A stretch of 47,694 nucleotides of DNA from Nosocomiicoccus ampullae (GTDB lineage Bacteria > Bacillota > Bacilli > Staphylococcales > Salinicoccaceae). The notes below the pieces were generated by a model. The model saw nothing but the letters and a program-made list of their open reading frames with translations, had not been told where the DNA came from and did no database searches. The stretch is taken from positions 1 to 47,694 of the forward strand of contig NZ_MBFG01000002.1 in the NCBI RefSeq assembly GCF_001696685.1. Reading direction: 5' to 3'. Both the position numbers and the translations under genes were made by a program. Of the stretch, positions 8,992 through 18,898 are shown piece after piece (positions within the stretch are counted from its first letter, which is position 1; the number at the start of each line of letters is the position of its first letter).

Positions 8992-9336
8992 TTAATTATC
9001 ACTCATTATAATGACAGTCGCTGTCGCGTATTGTTTAGAGTGGGATATTGAAATCAGTGAATTTGTATTTACTATATACGGTTTTCCGTCATCGTCGTTT
9101 AAAATCTCAATATGTTTAAAGTTTAAAGCGCCAATTCCTGTTCCAAGTGCCTTTGCGTATGCTTCTTTCCCTGCAAAGCGCCCGGCTAAATACTCAAGCT
9201 TTCTCTCGGTATTTTTAATTGACATATACTTTGCGAGTTCTTCATCACTTAAAATACGACGTGCCAAACGGTCGTCTTTATTAACTGATTGAATACGTTC
9301 AATTTCGATAATATCTGTGCCGAGACCATTAATCAT
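8992..9336 (-). CDS. acpS: Holo-[acyl-carrier-protein] synthase
   Basis: Transfers 4'-phosphopantetheine from CoA to apo-ACP, activating fatty-acid synthesis. The magnesium-binding motifs are GLGTDIIEIERI at the N-terminus and FAGKEAYAKALGTG in the middle. I chose the ATG at 9336 (MINGLGTDI, 114 residues): AGAGG lies 9 bases upstream, whereas the ATG three codons earlier abuts it. The start overlaps the end of the preceding membrane gene by 8 bases. Confidence 0.96.
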   Translation of the reverse strand: MINGLGTDIIEIERIQSVNKDDRLARRILSDEELAKYMSIKNTERKLEYLAGRFAGKEAYAKALGTGIGALNFKHIEILNDDDGKPYIVNTNSLISISHSKQYATATVIIMSDN

Positions 9337-9838
9337 GTACTTCATCCTCTTTAAGAATTGCTATTTCTCTTTTTCGGTTATCTTTTACGATACTTCGAAT
9401 CATCGTACGAATTTCATCGGCACGATCCTTTTCTAATTCAGGGATATACGTGCCACCACCCGCTGTCGATATACTAATTCCTTTTAAGCCGAATTTACTC
9501 ATGATTGGACCTTCTGTCACGTCTACATTTTGGATTCTAAAAAGTGGAATTACCGTGTGCTTACGGTTAAATATACCATCGTTAACGATGAGTACTTCAT
9601 CTGTAAATTTAAATTCAAAATACTTATAAAATAAACTTGGGTGAACCCACATTCTATAGATCAGTTCATATAAAAGAAAAAGTCCTGCAATTCCTCCGAC
9701 AATCATCGCTGGAATGTGTAGAAAGTCAAAGAAATATGCTAGAACACCACAAATTATAATAACGACGAGCGCGACTAGAAGTCCGAATACAGCTTGAATT
9801 CTCCAGTAGTTAATCGCTTTTCTAGATACTTTCTCCAT
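9329..9838 (-). CDS. bPH2 (DUF304) membrane protein, YdbS-like
   Basis: A 169-residue protein with two N-terminal membrane helices (about residues 15-58) followed by one bacterial PH-like (bPH2) domain containing FRIQNVDVTEGPIMSKFGLKGI, the core motif of the family. GGGAG lies 7 bases before its ATG. It is the last of three adjacent bPH2 genes and overlaps both neighbours. The function is not known; YdbS/YdbT homologues in Bacillus have been linked to resistance to bacteriocins such as amylocyclicin, and that role is only suggested here. Confidence 0.85.
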   Translation of the reverse strand: MEKVSRKAINYWRIQAVFGLLVALVVIIICGVLAYFFDFLHIPAMIVGGIAGLFLLYELIYRMWVHPSLFYKYFEFKFTDEVLIVNDGIFNRKHTVIPLFRIQNVDVTEGPIMSKFGLKGISISTAGGGTYIPELEKDRADEIRTMIRSIVKDNRKREIAILKEDEVHD

Positions 9839-11351
9839 TCTGAACTCCCTTTCTTACATAGTCGAATATTTCATTTGCTTCTTTATACTCTAAATGTTTT
9901 ACGTCAACCGTTGTAGGTATAAGACCAGACGCTGTTTTCACTTCAATAGTTCCGAGGTTTGCATGCTCTGTAAATATCGTTTGGCGAATCGCGCAGTCGA
10001 TAATTTTACTGCGTTTAAAAATATAATGACTGCGTTTAAATGAAGATGTCGTTAACATATTTAAATCTCCATTTTCAATACGAACACCGCTATTTTTAGC
10101 TGAATATATGCCACTAATAATAGTTAAAATCATTATAAATACACCGACTAGAAGTGCGATATATAATGCAATCATTTGATCATAGTAATAAAGAATACCA
10201 CTCGTGATTGAAATGACCATAAAAGGGACCAAGAGCGACACTTGGAAATATCTCCTATATGCCCTAATTGGAACACTCGGTTCAGGTCGTTCGATATTAT
10301 ACTCACTAAAATGTTCATTTAAAAACTTATAACTCTCTCTTTGTCTCATAACAGGTGTCAGCACAACGTCTCCAACGTCTTCATCAGAAAAGTCATTGCT
10401 CGTAATTCCGACATATAACGCATGAATTTTAAACAGACGCTCAAATAATCCGTCTTCTCTTACAGAAATATTTTGAATGCGTTTCTTATTAATCGTAATT
10501 GTTTTTCTTTCGAGTAAACCGTACTGAATAATAAAGTCATCGTTATGCTTTTTAATTTGGTAACCGTAATATCTGACAAATATGATGATGCCACCGATAA
10601 TTATTCCAATAAATAAAATGACAATTCCTATCGCAATCAGAATCGGAACAAATAACGTACTTGCGTGTCCTTGGAGAGATTCAATCGCATTTACAATAAT
10701 CGTATCAAATCCGAAGTACCCGAGTCCCCCAGCGACAGCTGTTAAAAACATTCCTAGTCCTCCACTCGTTGCGATAAGTAATAGCATTTCTTTTGGCGAA
10801 ATTTCGTAGACGACTTCTGCTTCATTTAATTTAAAATCAGCGCTCTTATTTGTTTCATATGATTCATTTTCAGTTTCTTCATGTACTTGAGAAGAGTGTT
10901 CGTCTTCTTTTTTCTGATACACATACGTTCGAATCGACTCTGCCATATCGTATTTCACACCAGATAGGGAAATACTTTCAGCTGGACTTTTAATGTTTAC
11001 AACTGCAACGTTAAATAGTCGGGCGAGTATTGGTTGAGTAATATCGATACTTTGAATACGATCGATACTTAACTCACGTTCATTCTTAACGAACAGCCCA
11101 GATTTATAAATGATCTTGTCTGCTTCAAACCAGTAACGTACTGTCCACTTTTCAATGATACCGGTACTAATTAAAAATATACTGATGATCATTAAGATGA
11201 TTCCAAAAGCGTTATCTGTTAGTGCACCTTCTTGTAATTTACTCGTTCCGAGGTTGTATATAGTAAGTACGAATACGTACCAATATCTTTTAAATACATC
11301 GATTATAGTTAAAAGATAAGATACAGGATGTAATTTATGAACGTTAGACAT
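9822..11351 (-). CDS. Large bPH2 (DUF304) membrane protein, YdbT-like
   Basis: About 509 residues with repeated modules of paired membrane helices and bPH2 domains. Core motifs recur at LSIDRIQSIDITQPILARLF (about 95-114), KKRIQNISVREDGLFERLF (about 300) and a weaker KRSKIIDCAIRQTIF copy (about 450). Membrane pairs lie near residues 20-65, 190-265 and 380-425. The ATG at 11351 has AGGTGG six bases before it; a GTG one codon earlier is possible. The overlaps with both neighbours suggest one translationally coupled membrane complex. Exact function is unknown. Confidence 0.85.
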   Translation of the reverse strand: MSNVHKLHPVSYLLTIIDVFKRYWYVFVLTIYNLGTSKLQEGALTDNAFGIILMIISIFLISTGIIEKWTVRYWFEADKIIYKSGLFVKNERELSIDRIQSIDITQPILARLFNVAVVNIKSPAESISLSGVKYDMAESIRTYVYQKKEDEHSSQVHEETENESYETNKSADFKLNEAEVVYEISPKEMLLLIATSGGLGMFLTAVAGGLGYFGFDTIIVNAIESLQGHASTLFVPILIAIGIVILFIGIIIGGIIIFVRYYGYQIKKHNDDFIIQYGLLERKTITINKKRIQNISVREDGLFERLFKIHALYVGITSNDFSDEDVGDVVLTPVMRQRESYKFLNEHFSEYNIERPEPSVPIRAYRRYFQVSLLVPFMVISITSGILYYYDQMIALYIALLVGVFIMILTIISGIYSAKNSGVRIENGDLNMLTTSSFKRSHYIFKRSKIIDCAIRQTIFTEHANLGTIEVKTASGLIPTTVDVKHLEYKEANEIFDYVRKGVQNGESI

Positions 11352-11811
11352 CACTATCCACCTCTTTTAAACGCGTGATAATCGTATCTTTTAGTTGCTC
11401 GGCCCGAACCGTTTCAATTTCTGGTAAACGAACGGTATATGCAGCGTTTGTTAATTCTATTTTCGCGAGATTAAATCGTCTTGCAATAAATCCTTTTTCT
11501 AATTCAACGATTTGTACACGTTCAATCGGATACAATGCCGTTTCTATAAAGAAAAAACCTTTTTTAACGATTAAATAATCGTCATATACACCGATTTTTG
11601 TAATTCTCGTATATAAAATCGGACGTAATAAAACACGAAATACGATATAGAGTACAATTAATACGGCATAGATAATCACTGATAATTTAAAATAAAAATC
11701 TAATATATAAGACACGAAGATATATATCGTCGGAAGTAAAAAGATAACTAATCCATCGAGCACTGCTCTAAGTTGCATATACGGACGTAGATTTTTATCG
11801 ACAGATTCCAT
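11344..11811 (-). CDS. Small bPH2 (DUF304) membrane protein
   Basis: A 155-residue protein with two membrane helices (about residues 15-65) and one bPH2 domain (YPIERVQIVELEKGFIARRF). It is first of the three bPH2 genes. AGGAG lies 7 bases before the ATG at 11811. Related to YdbS, so it may be a duplicate of the third gene in the cluster. The function is unknown. Confidence 0.83.
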   Translation of the reverse strand: MESVDKNLRPYMQLRAVLDGLVIFLLPTIYIFVSYILDFYFKLSVIIYAVLIVLYIVFRVLLRPILYTRITKIGVYDDYLIVKKGFFFIETALYPIERVQIVELEKGFIARRFNLAKIELTNAAYTVRLPEIETVRAEQLKDTIITRLKEVDSDV

Positions 11812-11863
11812 GAGCACACTCCTTTTTTAACCTATTATACATGAGTTATTTTTTATTATAAAT

Positions 11864-11888
11864 TAAAAAAAGCGCCAGACGGCGCTCT
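11864..11888 (-). terminator. Terminator after cshA
   Basis: On the minus strand AGCGCC-GTCT-GGCGCT is followed by TTTTTTT. It starts 3 bp past the cshA stop, so the bPH2 cluster needs its own promoter; I cannot pick that out with confidence in 11818-11863. Confidence 0.85.
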
Positions 11889-11891
11889 AAA

Positions 11892-13382
<1,491 letters not shown>

Positions 13383-13446
13383 TTAACTATTATCTCATAA
13401 TGCATAACTACTTAATGCTATCATTTTCACGATCATTGTACAACAA

Positions 13447-14787
13447 CTATTCACTGTTCAGTCTTTCGAGTTTCATACCACGAGATGCTTTTAATAGTAT
13501 GACCGTATTTTCATCTTTTAACGAATTTAAACTATTCTTTAACTGTTCTATCGACTCGAAATGTTGTGTATTTTCTTTTTGAATCGTATCATGAATCGTT
13601 TTCGCATGTTCACCATAAGTGAAGATATGTGTAAAGTTGTTATCCTCATTTATATATGCTCCAACCGATTCATGAAGTTGAGCGCTGTATCTACCGAGCT
13701 CTAATATATCTCCTAAAACGAGCACTTTGTTTTTATAATCTAAATGACGTACTGTATCAATTGCACTTTTCATCGATGAAGGGCTTGCGTTATACGCATC
13801 ATTAATAATTAAAGCGCCAGTCTCATCGATATGTTGCTCCATACGCATATTTGTGATCGTTAACTGTTCTAAACTTTTCTTTACATCCGATTCACTAATA
13901 TTAAAATGCTTGCTAAGAGCGATCGCAAAGCTCGCGTTAACGGCGTTATGCTTACCAAGTGACGGAATTGAATAGTCAAATCCATTTAGTGTAAAACTTA
14001 CACCGTTTTTATCTTCTTTAACGTTTGTCACAACGAGGTCATTTTTATCAGTTAAACCGACTGTAACCTGTTCATAAGGTGTATCTTTTTTAACAAGATT
14101 TTCGAGTTCGACATAGTCATTGGAATAGATAAATAACCCGTCCTCTTTTAAATCATCGACAATTTCATACTTCCCTTTTGCGATGTTTTCTTTAGACCCT
14201 AACTTTTCTATGTGAGATTCTCCAACGTTCGTTAAAATCGCAATGTCAGGACGAGCAATGGATGATAGATAATGGATGTCACCAAGATTATCCATTCCCA
14301 TTTCTAATATCAAAATATCCGTATCGTCTTTCGTATTAAAAATCGTCAGTGGCATTCCAATTTCATTGTTGTAGTTTCCAATTGTTTTTTTAACGTTAAA
14401 ATGAGGTGCTAATACACATTCGACCATATCTTTTGTCGTCGTCTTACCGTTAGACCCTGTAATCGCAACGACTTTTGTATTTAACGTATTTAAATATCCT
14501 CTTGCGATGTCACCAAGTGCTTTTTGAACGTCCTTTACTATAATTAGCGGTGCATCAACATCTTCTTTTTCTGATAAGGAAACACATGCCCCTGATTCAA
14601 TCGCATTCAATATAAAATCATGTCCATCGACATTTTCACCGACAAACGGTGCAAACATATTATTTGTTTCAATCGTTCTCGTATCGATTGAAACTCCGTG
14701 AATCTTTGTATTTTCAATTTCTTTTGCTTGATCGTTTAGCTTGCCTCCGCATAGTTCGGAGATTTTTTTAATTGTTAATGATATCAT
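13447..14787 (-). CDS. murF: UDP-MurNAc-tripeptide-D-Ala-D-Ala ligase MurF
   Basis: Adds D-Ala-D-Ala to the peptidoglycan precursor in the cytoplasm. The order is N-terminal substrate domain, central ATPase (P-loop AITGSNGKTTTKDMVE, about residues 108-123) and C-terminal ligase domain with the conserved INDAYNASPSSMKSAI. Start set at 14787 (446 residues): AGGA lies 9 bases before it but abuts the ATG three codons earlier. Staphylococci carry ddl directly upstream of murF; here rodA faces it instead. Confidence 0.96.
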   Translation of the reverse strand: MISLTIKKISELCGGKLNDQAKEIENTKIHGVSIDTRTIETNNMFAPFVGENVDGHDFILNAIESGACVSLSEKEDVDAPLIIVKDVQKALGDIARGYLNTLNTKVVAITGSNGKTTTKDMVECVLAPHFNVKKTIGNYNNEIGMPLTIFNTKDDTDILILEMGMDNLGDIHYLSSIARPDIAILTNVGESHIEKLGSKENIAKGKYEIVDDLKEDGLFIYSNDYVELENLVKKDTPYEQVTVGLTDKNDLVVTNVKEDKNGVSFTLNGFDYSIPSLGKHNAVNASFAIALSKHFNISESDVKKSLEQLTITNMRMEQHIDETGALIINDAYNASPSSMKSAIDTVRHLDYKNKVLVLGDILELGRYSAQLHESVGAYINEDNNFTHIFTYGEHAKTIHDTIQKENTQHFESIEQLKNSLNSLKDENTVILLKASRGMKLERLNSE

Positions 14788-14818
14788 GATATTCATTCCT
14801 ATAATTTTAATAAAATAC

Positions 14819-14827
14819 TGTTATAAT
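14819..14827 (+). promoter_or_regulatory. Possible extended -10 promoter for rodA
   Basis: TGTTATAAT is a perfect extended -10 (TGnTATAAT). No good -35 is seen at 16-18 bp. It lies in the 95-bp gap between the divergent murF and rodA. Confidence 0.45.
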
Positions 14828-14882
14828 TATTAGATGGACATAAGTCCTACATATTAGATTACCACAGATTTAGGTGAAGCTA

Positions 14883-16076
14883 TTGAATCAAAAAAAGTAT
14901 TCCCGTCAAAATTTAAATATATTAGCTCGTATTGATTGGACACTTATTTTTATACTTATTATGCTCGCAGCGATCAGCATACTCATTATTAGCAGTGCGA
15001 TGACGAGCGAACAGTATTCAACAAATTTCGCTCAACGACAACTATTATTTTACTTATTTGGATTTTTAATTGCATTTATTTTAATGCTCATTCCGTTCCA
15101 TTTTTATAAAGATTATATATGGGGCATATATGCTTTTGGTATTTTGAGTTTAGTGTTTCTACACTTTTCTCCATTTGAAAGTATTACTCCAATTATTAAC
15201 GGTGCAAAAAGTTGGTATCAGTTCGGTTTTTTTAGTGTTCAGCCTTCTGAATTTATGAAAATCATATATATTATGGCACTTGCATACGTCATCAGCCAAC
15301 ATAACAAATATAAGATTGAAGACGACTTATCATTAGACGTTAAATTACTCGGTAAAATGGCAGTTGTTTCCGCATTACCAATGTTGTTAGTACTATTACA
15401 AAACGACTTAGGAACGACACTCGTCATGGTTGCGATATTCTTTGGAATGGTCCTCATATCTGGGATTAGTTGGTGGCTTATTTTACCCGTCGTATTTGTC
15501 GTTACGACAGTCGGTGTGTCACTGATACTCGGTATTTTATATCGACCAGATTTAATCGATAAACTCGGAGTACACGCGTATCAATTCGATAGAATTTACT
15601 CTTGGCTACAACCAGAAAAATACATTTCTGACAGTGGTTTCCAACTGATGAACTCACTCATTTCAATCGGATCAGGTGGAATTACAGGTCGTGGCTATAA
15701 GGACGGTATAATTTATATTCCTGAAAACCACACGGACTTTATATTTACAATCGTCGGTGAAGAGTTCGGTTTTATTGGAACGACTTTTGTAGTCATCGTA
15801 TTACTCTCATTATTACTACGACTGTTTAGAATTTCACTGTTAACACACGACAGTTTCGGTGGATACTTTATAATCGGATTTTTATCGTTACTGTTTTTCC
15901 ATATATTCCAAAATATCGGAATGACGATTCAACTCGTACCGATCACTGGATTACCGTTACCATTTTTAAGTTACGGTGGTAGTGGTTTATGGGCAAACAT
16001 GGTCGGAATTGGTATTGTACTTAGTATTTATTTTTATGAATTATCTGGTAAAAAAGAAGCTCGATTTAACAAATAA
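14883..16076 (+). CDS. rodA: RodA/FtsW-type peptidoglycan glycosyltransferase
   Basis: SEDS-family membrane enzyme that polymerises lipid II into glycan strands. About ten membrane helices are visible. The family signature region DLGTTLVMVAIFFGMVLISG, the catalytic-loop region around NHTDFIFTIVGEEFGF, and the terminal GLPLPFLSYGGSGLWANMVGIG motif are present. Placement opposite murF matches staphylococcal rodA rather than ftsW. I favour the TTG start at 14883: AGGTGA lies about 6 bases before it and matches the anti-Shine-Dalgarno. A GTG at 14874 is in frame but sits inside that site. Confidence 0.93.
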   Translation: MNQKKYSRQNLNILARIDWTLIFILIMLAAISILIISSAMTSEQYSTNFAQRQLLFYLFGFLIAFILMLIPFHFYKDYIWGIYAFGILSLVFLHFSPFESITPIINGAKSWYQFGFFSVQPSEFMKIIYIMALAYVISQHNKYKIEDDLSLDVKLLGKMAVVSALPMLLVLLQNDLGTTLVMVAIFFGMVLISGISWWLILPVVFVVTTVGVSLILGILYRPDLIDKLGVHAYQFDRIYSWLQPEKYISDSGFQLMNSLISIGSGGITGRGYKDGIIYIPENHTDFIFTIVGEEFGFIGTTFVVIVLLSLLLRLFRISLLTHDSFGGYFIIGFLSLLFFHIFQNIGMTIQLVPITGLPLPFLSYGGSGLWANMVGIGIVLSIYFYELSGKKEARFNK

Positions 16077-16112
16077 AAACGCAAGCAGCTCAGTGAGCTG
16101 TTTGCGTTTTTA
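16077..16112. terminator. Terminator shared by rodA and the 49-residue gene
   Basis: AAAACGCAAGCAGCTC and GAGCTGTTTGCGTTTT pair with one G-T wobble and an AGT loop. The T-rich 3' arm serves rodA, and the A-rich 5' arm reads as T-rich on the minus strand. It overlaps the stop codon of the minus-strand small gene by three bases. Confidence 0.87.
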
Positions 16113-16259
16113 AATATTATTCTCGTTTAATCTTAACTGTTCTACTTTCGAAATACGATTCATAATTTCTAATCTTGAAGGGGCAACAGATACTTTGATG
16201 CCAAGTTCTTTCAATACTCGAACCGCATCTTTTAGTTTGGATGTGTCATTTTGTTTCAT
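16110..16259 (-). CDS. Small uncharacterised protein, 49 residues
   Basis: A short minus-strand gene starting MKQNDTSKLKDAVRVLKELG and ending LRLNENNI. GGGAGAG lies about 6 bases before the ATG, and the stop adjoins a shared terminator, so it has the full layout of a real gene. The sequence is mostly helical and charged with an even Leu/Ile/Val spacing, without a signal peptide, Cys pair or membrane segment. I do not recognise a family. Position between rodA and cls hints at an envelope link, which is only inference. Confidence 0.75.
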   Translation of the reverse strand: MKQNDTSKLKDAVRVLKELGIKVSVAPSRLEIMNRISKVEQLRLNENNI

Positions 16260-16389
16260 AATGACTCTCCCTTCCTATCGAGTTAATTATAATTATACAG
16301 ACACTGTGGTAATATTACTATAGTTATTCAAAAAACTTTTTACATATTTGTCACAAATACATTAAAAAATTATGAGAGGATTTTTAAAT

Positions 16390-17898
16390 TTGTATTATTT
16401 CAGTACATTAATGAATATATCTCAATCCGTTGCTGATTTTTTCTCATCACTTTCTTATGCAACGATTTTTACATTTATCATCTTACTCATTAACTTCGTA
16501 CTCGCAATTGGTATGATCTTTTGGGAGCGTAAAAGTGCTCAAAGTGTTTGGGCATGGCTATTTGTCCTCTTCTTCATACCAATTATCGGATTTATTTTAT
16601 ATGTCTTATTCGGTCGTACGATATACAATAAAGAAATTTTTAAAATATCCGAAGAAGATAAAATTGGTCTTGAATCACTCGTTACAGAGCAACTCGAAGA
16701 TATTAAGATGGACAAGCTAACACTTCCGTCAGAAGAAGCTAAAAAACATCGTAAACTGATCCATATGTTATTAAACAATAATCAGTCATTCATAACGTCT
16801 AATAACAAAGTAGAGACATTTTATGAAACGACAGAGTTTTTTGATCAGATGATACATGATATAGAAAATGCAAAAGACCATATTCACTTTCAATTTTATA
16901 TTTTTAGATTAGATTCACTTGGCCAAAGAATTTACGACGCCCTACTTAAAAAGCAAAAAGAAGGGGTTGACGTTAAAATTTTATATGACGACATGGGCTC
17001 ACGTACTTTAAAACTTAGAAACTTTAAAGAGTTACGTGATTACGGCGGAAAAGTTGAAGCATTCTTCCCAAGTCGTCTCTCTCTTATAAACCCTCGTATG
17101 AATAACCGTAATCACCGTAAAAACATTGTTATAGACGGTAAAATTGCATATACGGGAGGTACAAATGTCGGAGAAGAATATATCGGTTTAAGTAAAAAAT
17201 TTGGCTACTGGAGAGACACGCATATTCGAGTTCAAGGAAACGCTGTAAAATCTCTACAACTACGTTTTATGCTTGACTGGAACTCTCACGCAACGCGTGA
17301 CAATTTAAAACACCATCCACGTTACTTCCCAGAAATTCCAGTCGTTGGTGATACGACGATGCAAATCGCAGCAAGTGGTCCAGATGAAGAATGGGAGCAA
17401 ATTAAATACGGTTACTTAAAAATGATCTACTCAGCTAAAAAGTCTATATACATTCAGTCACCGTACTTTATACCTGACCAATCGATGAGAGAAGCGATTA
17501 AAATCGCACTCCTGTCAGGCGTCGAAGTTAACATTATGATCCCACCATTTCCTGACCATCCATTCGTATACTGGGGGACGTATCATAACGTTGGAGAGCT
17601 TGCGATGATAGGAGCAAACGTCTACATTTATGAGCGTGGTTTCCTACATCAAAAAGTAATGATAATCGATGACGAAGTCGTATCGATTGGATCATGTAAT
17701 ATGGATAACAGAAGTTACGCACTAAACTTCGAAGTCAACGCGTTTATATTCGATGAAAAAGAAGCGATAAAAAATAGACTTCAATTTGAAAAAGATGCGC
17801 TACATTCACGCATACTTTCACCGGAAGTCTATCAATCTAGAAGTAAGTGGATTAAATTTAAAGAAGCAATCGCAAATTTAATTGCACCGATACTATAA
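16390..17898 (+). CDS. cls: Cardiolipin synthase (Cls2-like)
   Basis: Membrane enzyme joining two phosphatidylglycerols into cardiolipin. Two N-terminal helices (about residues 20-70, with the conserved ERKSAQSVWAWLFVLFFIPI) are followed by two phospholipase-D domains. HKD motifs are HRKNIVIDGKIAYTGGTN (about 240) and HQKVMIIDDEVVSIGSCN (about 420). Closely resembles S. aureus Cls2. I set the start at TTG 16390 because AGAGGA lies 9 bases before it. The ATG at 16372 overlaps that site and has none of its own, and ATG 16411 also lacks one. Confidence 0.93.
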   Translation: MYYFSTLMNISQSVADFFSSLSYATIFTFIILLINFVLAIGMIFWERKSAQSVWAWLFVLFFIPIIGFILYVLFGRTIYNKEIFKISEEDKIGLESLVTEQLEDIKMDKLTLPSEEAKKHRKLIHMLLNNNQSFITSNNKVETFYETTEFFDQMIHDIENAKDHIHFQFYIFRLDSLGQRIYDALLKKQKEGVDVKILYDDMGSRTLKLRNFKELRDYGGKVEAFFPSRLSLINPRMNNRNHRKNIVIDGKIAYTGGTNVGEEYIGLSKKFGYWRDTHIRVQGNAVKSLQLRFMLDWNSHATRDNLKHHPRYFPEIPVVGDTTMQIAASGPDEEWEQIKYGYLKMIYSAKKSIYIQSPYFIPDQSMREAIKIALLSGVEVNIMIPPFPDHPFVYWGTYHNVGELAMIGANVYIYERGFLHQKVMIIDDEVVSIGSCNMDNRSYALNFEVNAFIFDEKEAIKNRLQFEKDALHSRILSPEVYQSRSKWIKFKEAIANLIAPIL

Positions 17899-17904
17899 AA
17901 AAAG

Positions 17905-17930
17905 CTCCGTTTAGCTATAGCTAAACGGAG
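17905..17930. terminator. Bidirectional terminator between cls and yidC
   Basis: A 26-bp perfect palindrome with arms CTCCGTTTAGCTA/TAGCTAAACGGAG. It is followed by TTTTG on the plus strand and CTTTTTTT on the minus strand, ending both converging genes. Confidence 0.92.
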
Positions 17931-17935
17931 TTTTG

Positions 17936-18802
17936 TTATTTCTTCTTTTTATTTTTATTCGGTAATACTTTTGCACCTTGTGATTTTCTTTCTTTTTCAG
18001 CTTGTTCTTTTTCGTGTGCTGCTAAAATCGGCGCCATTTCTTCATCGACCTTTTTACGGTAATATAAGTTACCGATAATCGTTTGAAGGATTAAGAACGC
18101 ACCACCGACTGCCCAGTATAATGGTAAGGCAGATGGTGAAATCACCGAAATCCACAGAATCATCAGTGGCGAAATAAACATAAATAATCGCATTTGCTTT
18201 TGTTGTTCTTCTGGTAAGAACATCATAGATACGTATGCTTGAACCGCGTATACGAGTACCGCGATCGCAATCATAATAATACTGCGCTCTGTTAAGTCCA
18301 TCCATAAGAATTCTGGATATTTAGTAATACCACCTTCTGATGGATATTTTAAAGCGAAGAATAACGCCATAACGATTGGCATTTGAATTAAGATTGGTAG
18401 ACATCCAACATTTAATGGGTTAATATCGTGTTTCTTATATAACGCCATCATCTCTTGTTGAACAGCCATTTTTTCTTCTTGCGTCGTCGCAACTTTCATA
18501 CGGCGCTGAATGTCTTCCATTTCTGGTTTAACAATCTTCATCTTCTCACGCATCAACATTTGATTTTTATATGTTTTCATCATGAATGGGAAGATGATTA
18601 AGCGCACGATTAACGTTAATACGATAATCGCAAGACCATAGTTATGGTTTAAGTGATCTCCAAGCCAATGAAGTAAGTTGTCCATTGGTTGAACAAATGT
18701 ATTAAAGAAAAAACCATCTCTGTTTTCAGGCTTCGAGTAGTCACACCCTGCTAAAAACAAGACGAGGCCCATCGTTAACGGTAACAGCCATTTTTTAGCC
18801 AT
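17936..18802 (-). CDS. yidC: Membrane protein insertase YidC (lipoprotein form)
   Basis: YidC/Oxa1 insertase that integrates and folds membrane proteins with or without Sec. The N-terminus is a lipoprotein signal with lipobox LAGC (Cys20). Five membrane helices follow, with the cytoplasmic helical hairpin KMKIVKPEMEDIQRRMKVAT between the first two, and the conserved Arg in LIVRLIIFPFMM. The tail is strongly basic (KVLPNKNKKKK), as in Gram-positive YidC proteins. 288 residues, typical. The gene appears to stand alone. Confidence 0.96.
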   Translation of the reverse strand: MAKKWLLPLTMGLVLFLAGCDYSKPENRDGFFFNTFVQPMDNLLHWLGDHLNHNYGLAIIVLTLIVRLIIFPFMMKTYKNQMLMREKMKIVKPEMEDIQRRMKVATTQEEKMAVQQEMMALYKKHDINPLNVGCLPILIQMPIVMALFFALKYPSEGGITKYPEFLWMDLTERSIIMIAIAVLVYAVQAYVSMMFLPEEQQKQMRLFMFISPLMILWISVISPSALPLYWAVGGAFLILQTIIGNLYYRKKVDEEMAPILAAHEKEQAEKERKSQGAKVLPNKNKKKK

Positions 18803-18898
18803 AATTTCACCTCTAATTTTATATACAAGAGTGATTGTACCATACTTACAACCACATTTACAGATAAAACATGAGGAAAATAGGCGATATATTTGAAT

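Noticed and set aside
16077..16112. A copy of the terminal repeat next to rodA
   Set aside because: It shares ACGCAA and TTTGCGT with the repeat core, but the rest is a different GC-rich stem with a T-run, so it is an ordinary terminator.
18803..18898. WalR-like box upstream of yidC
   Set aside because: TGTAAA and TGTAAG on the minus strand are 6 rather than 5 bases apart and the second ends in G, so the consensus is not met.
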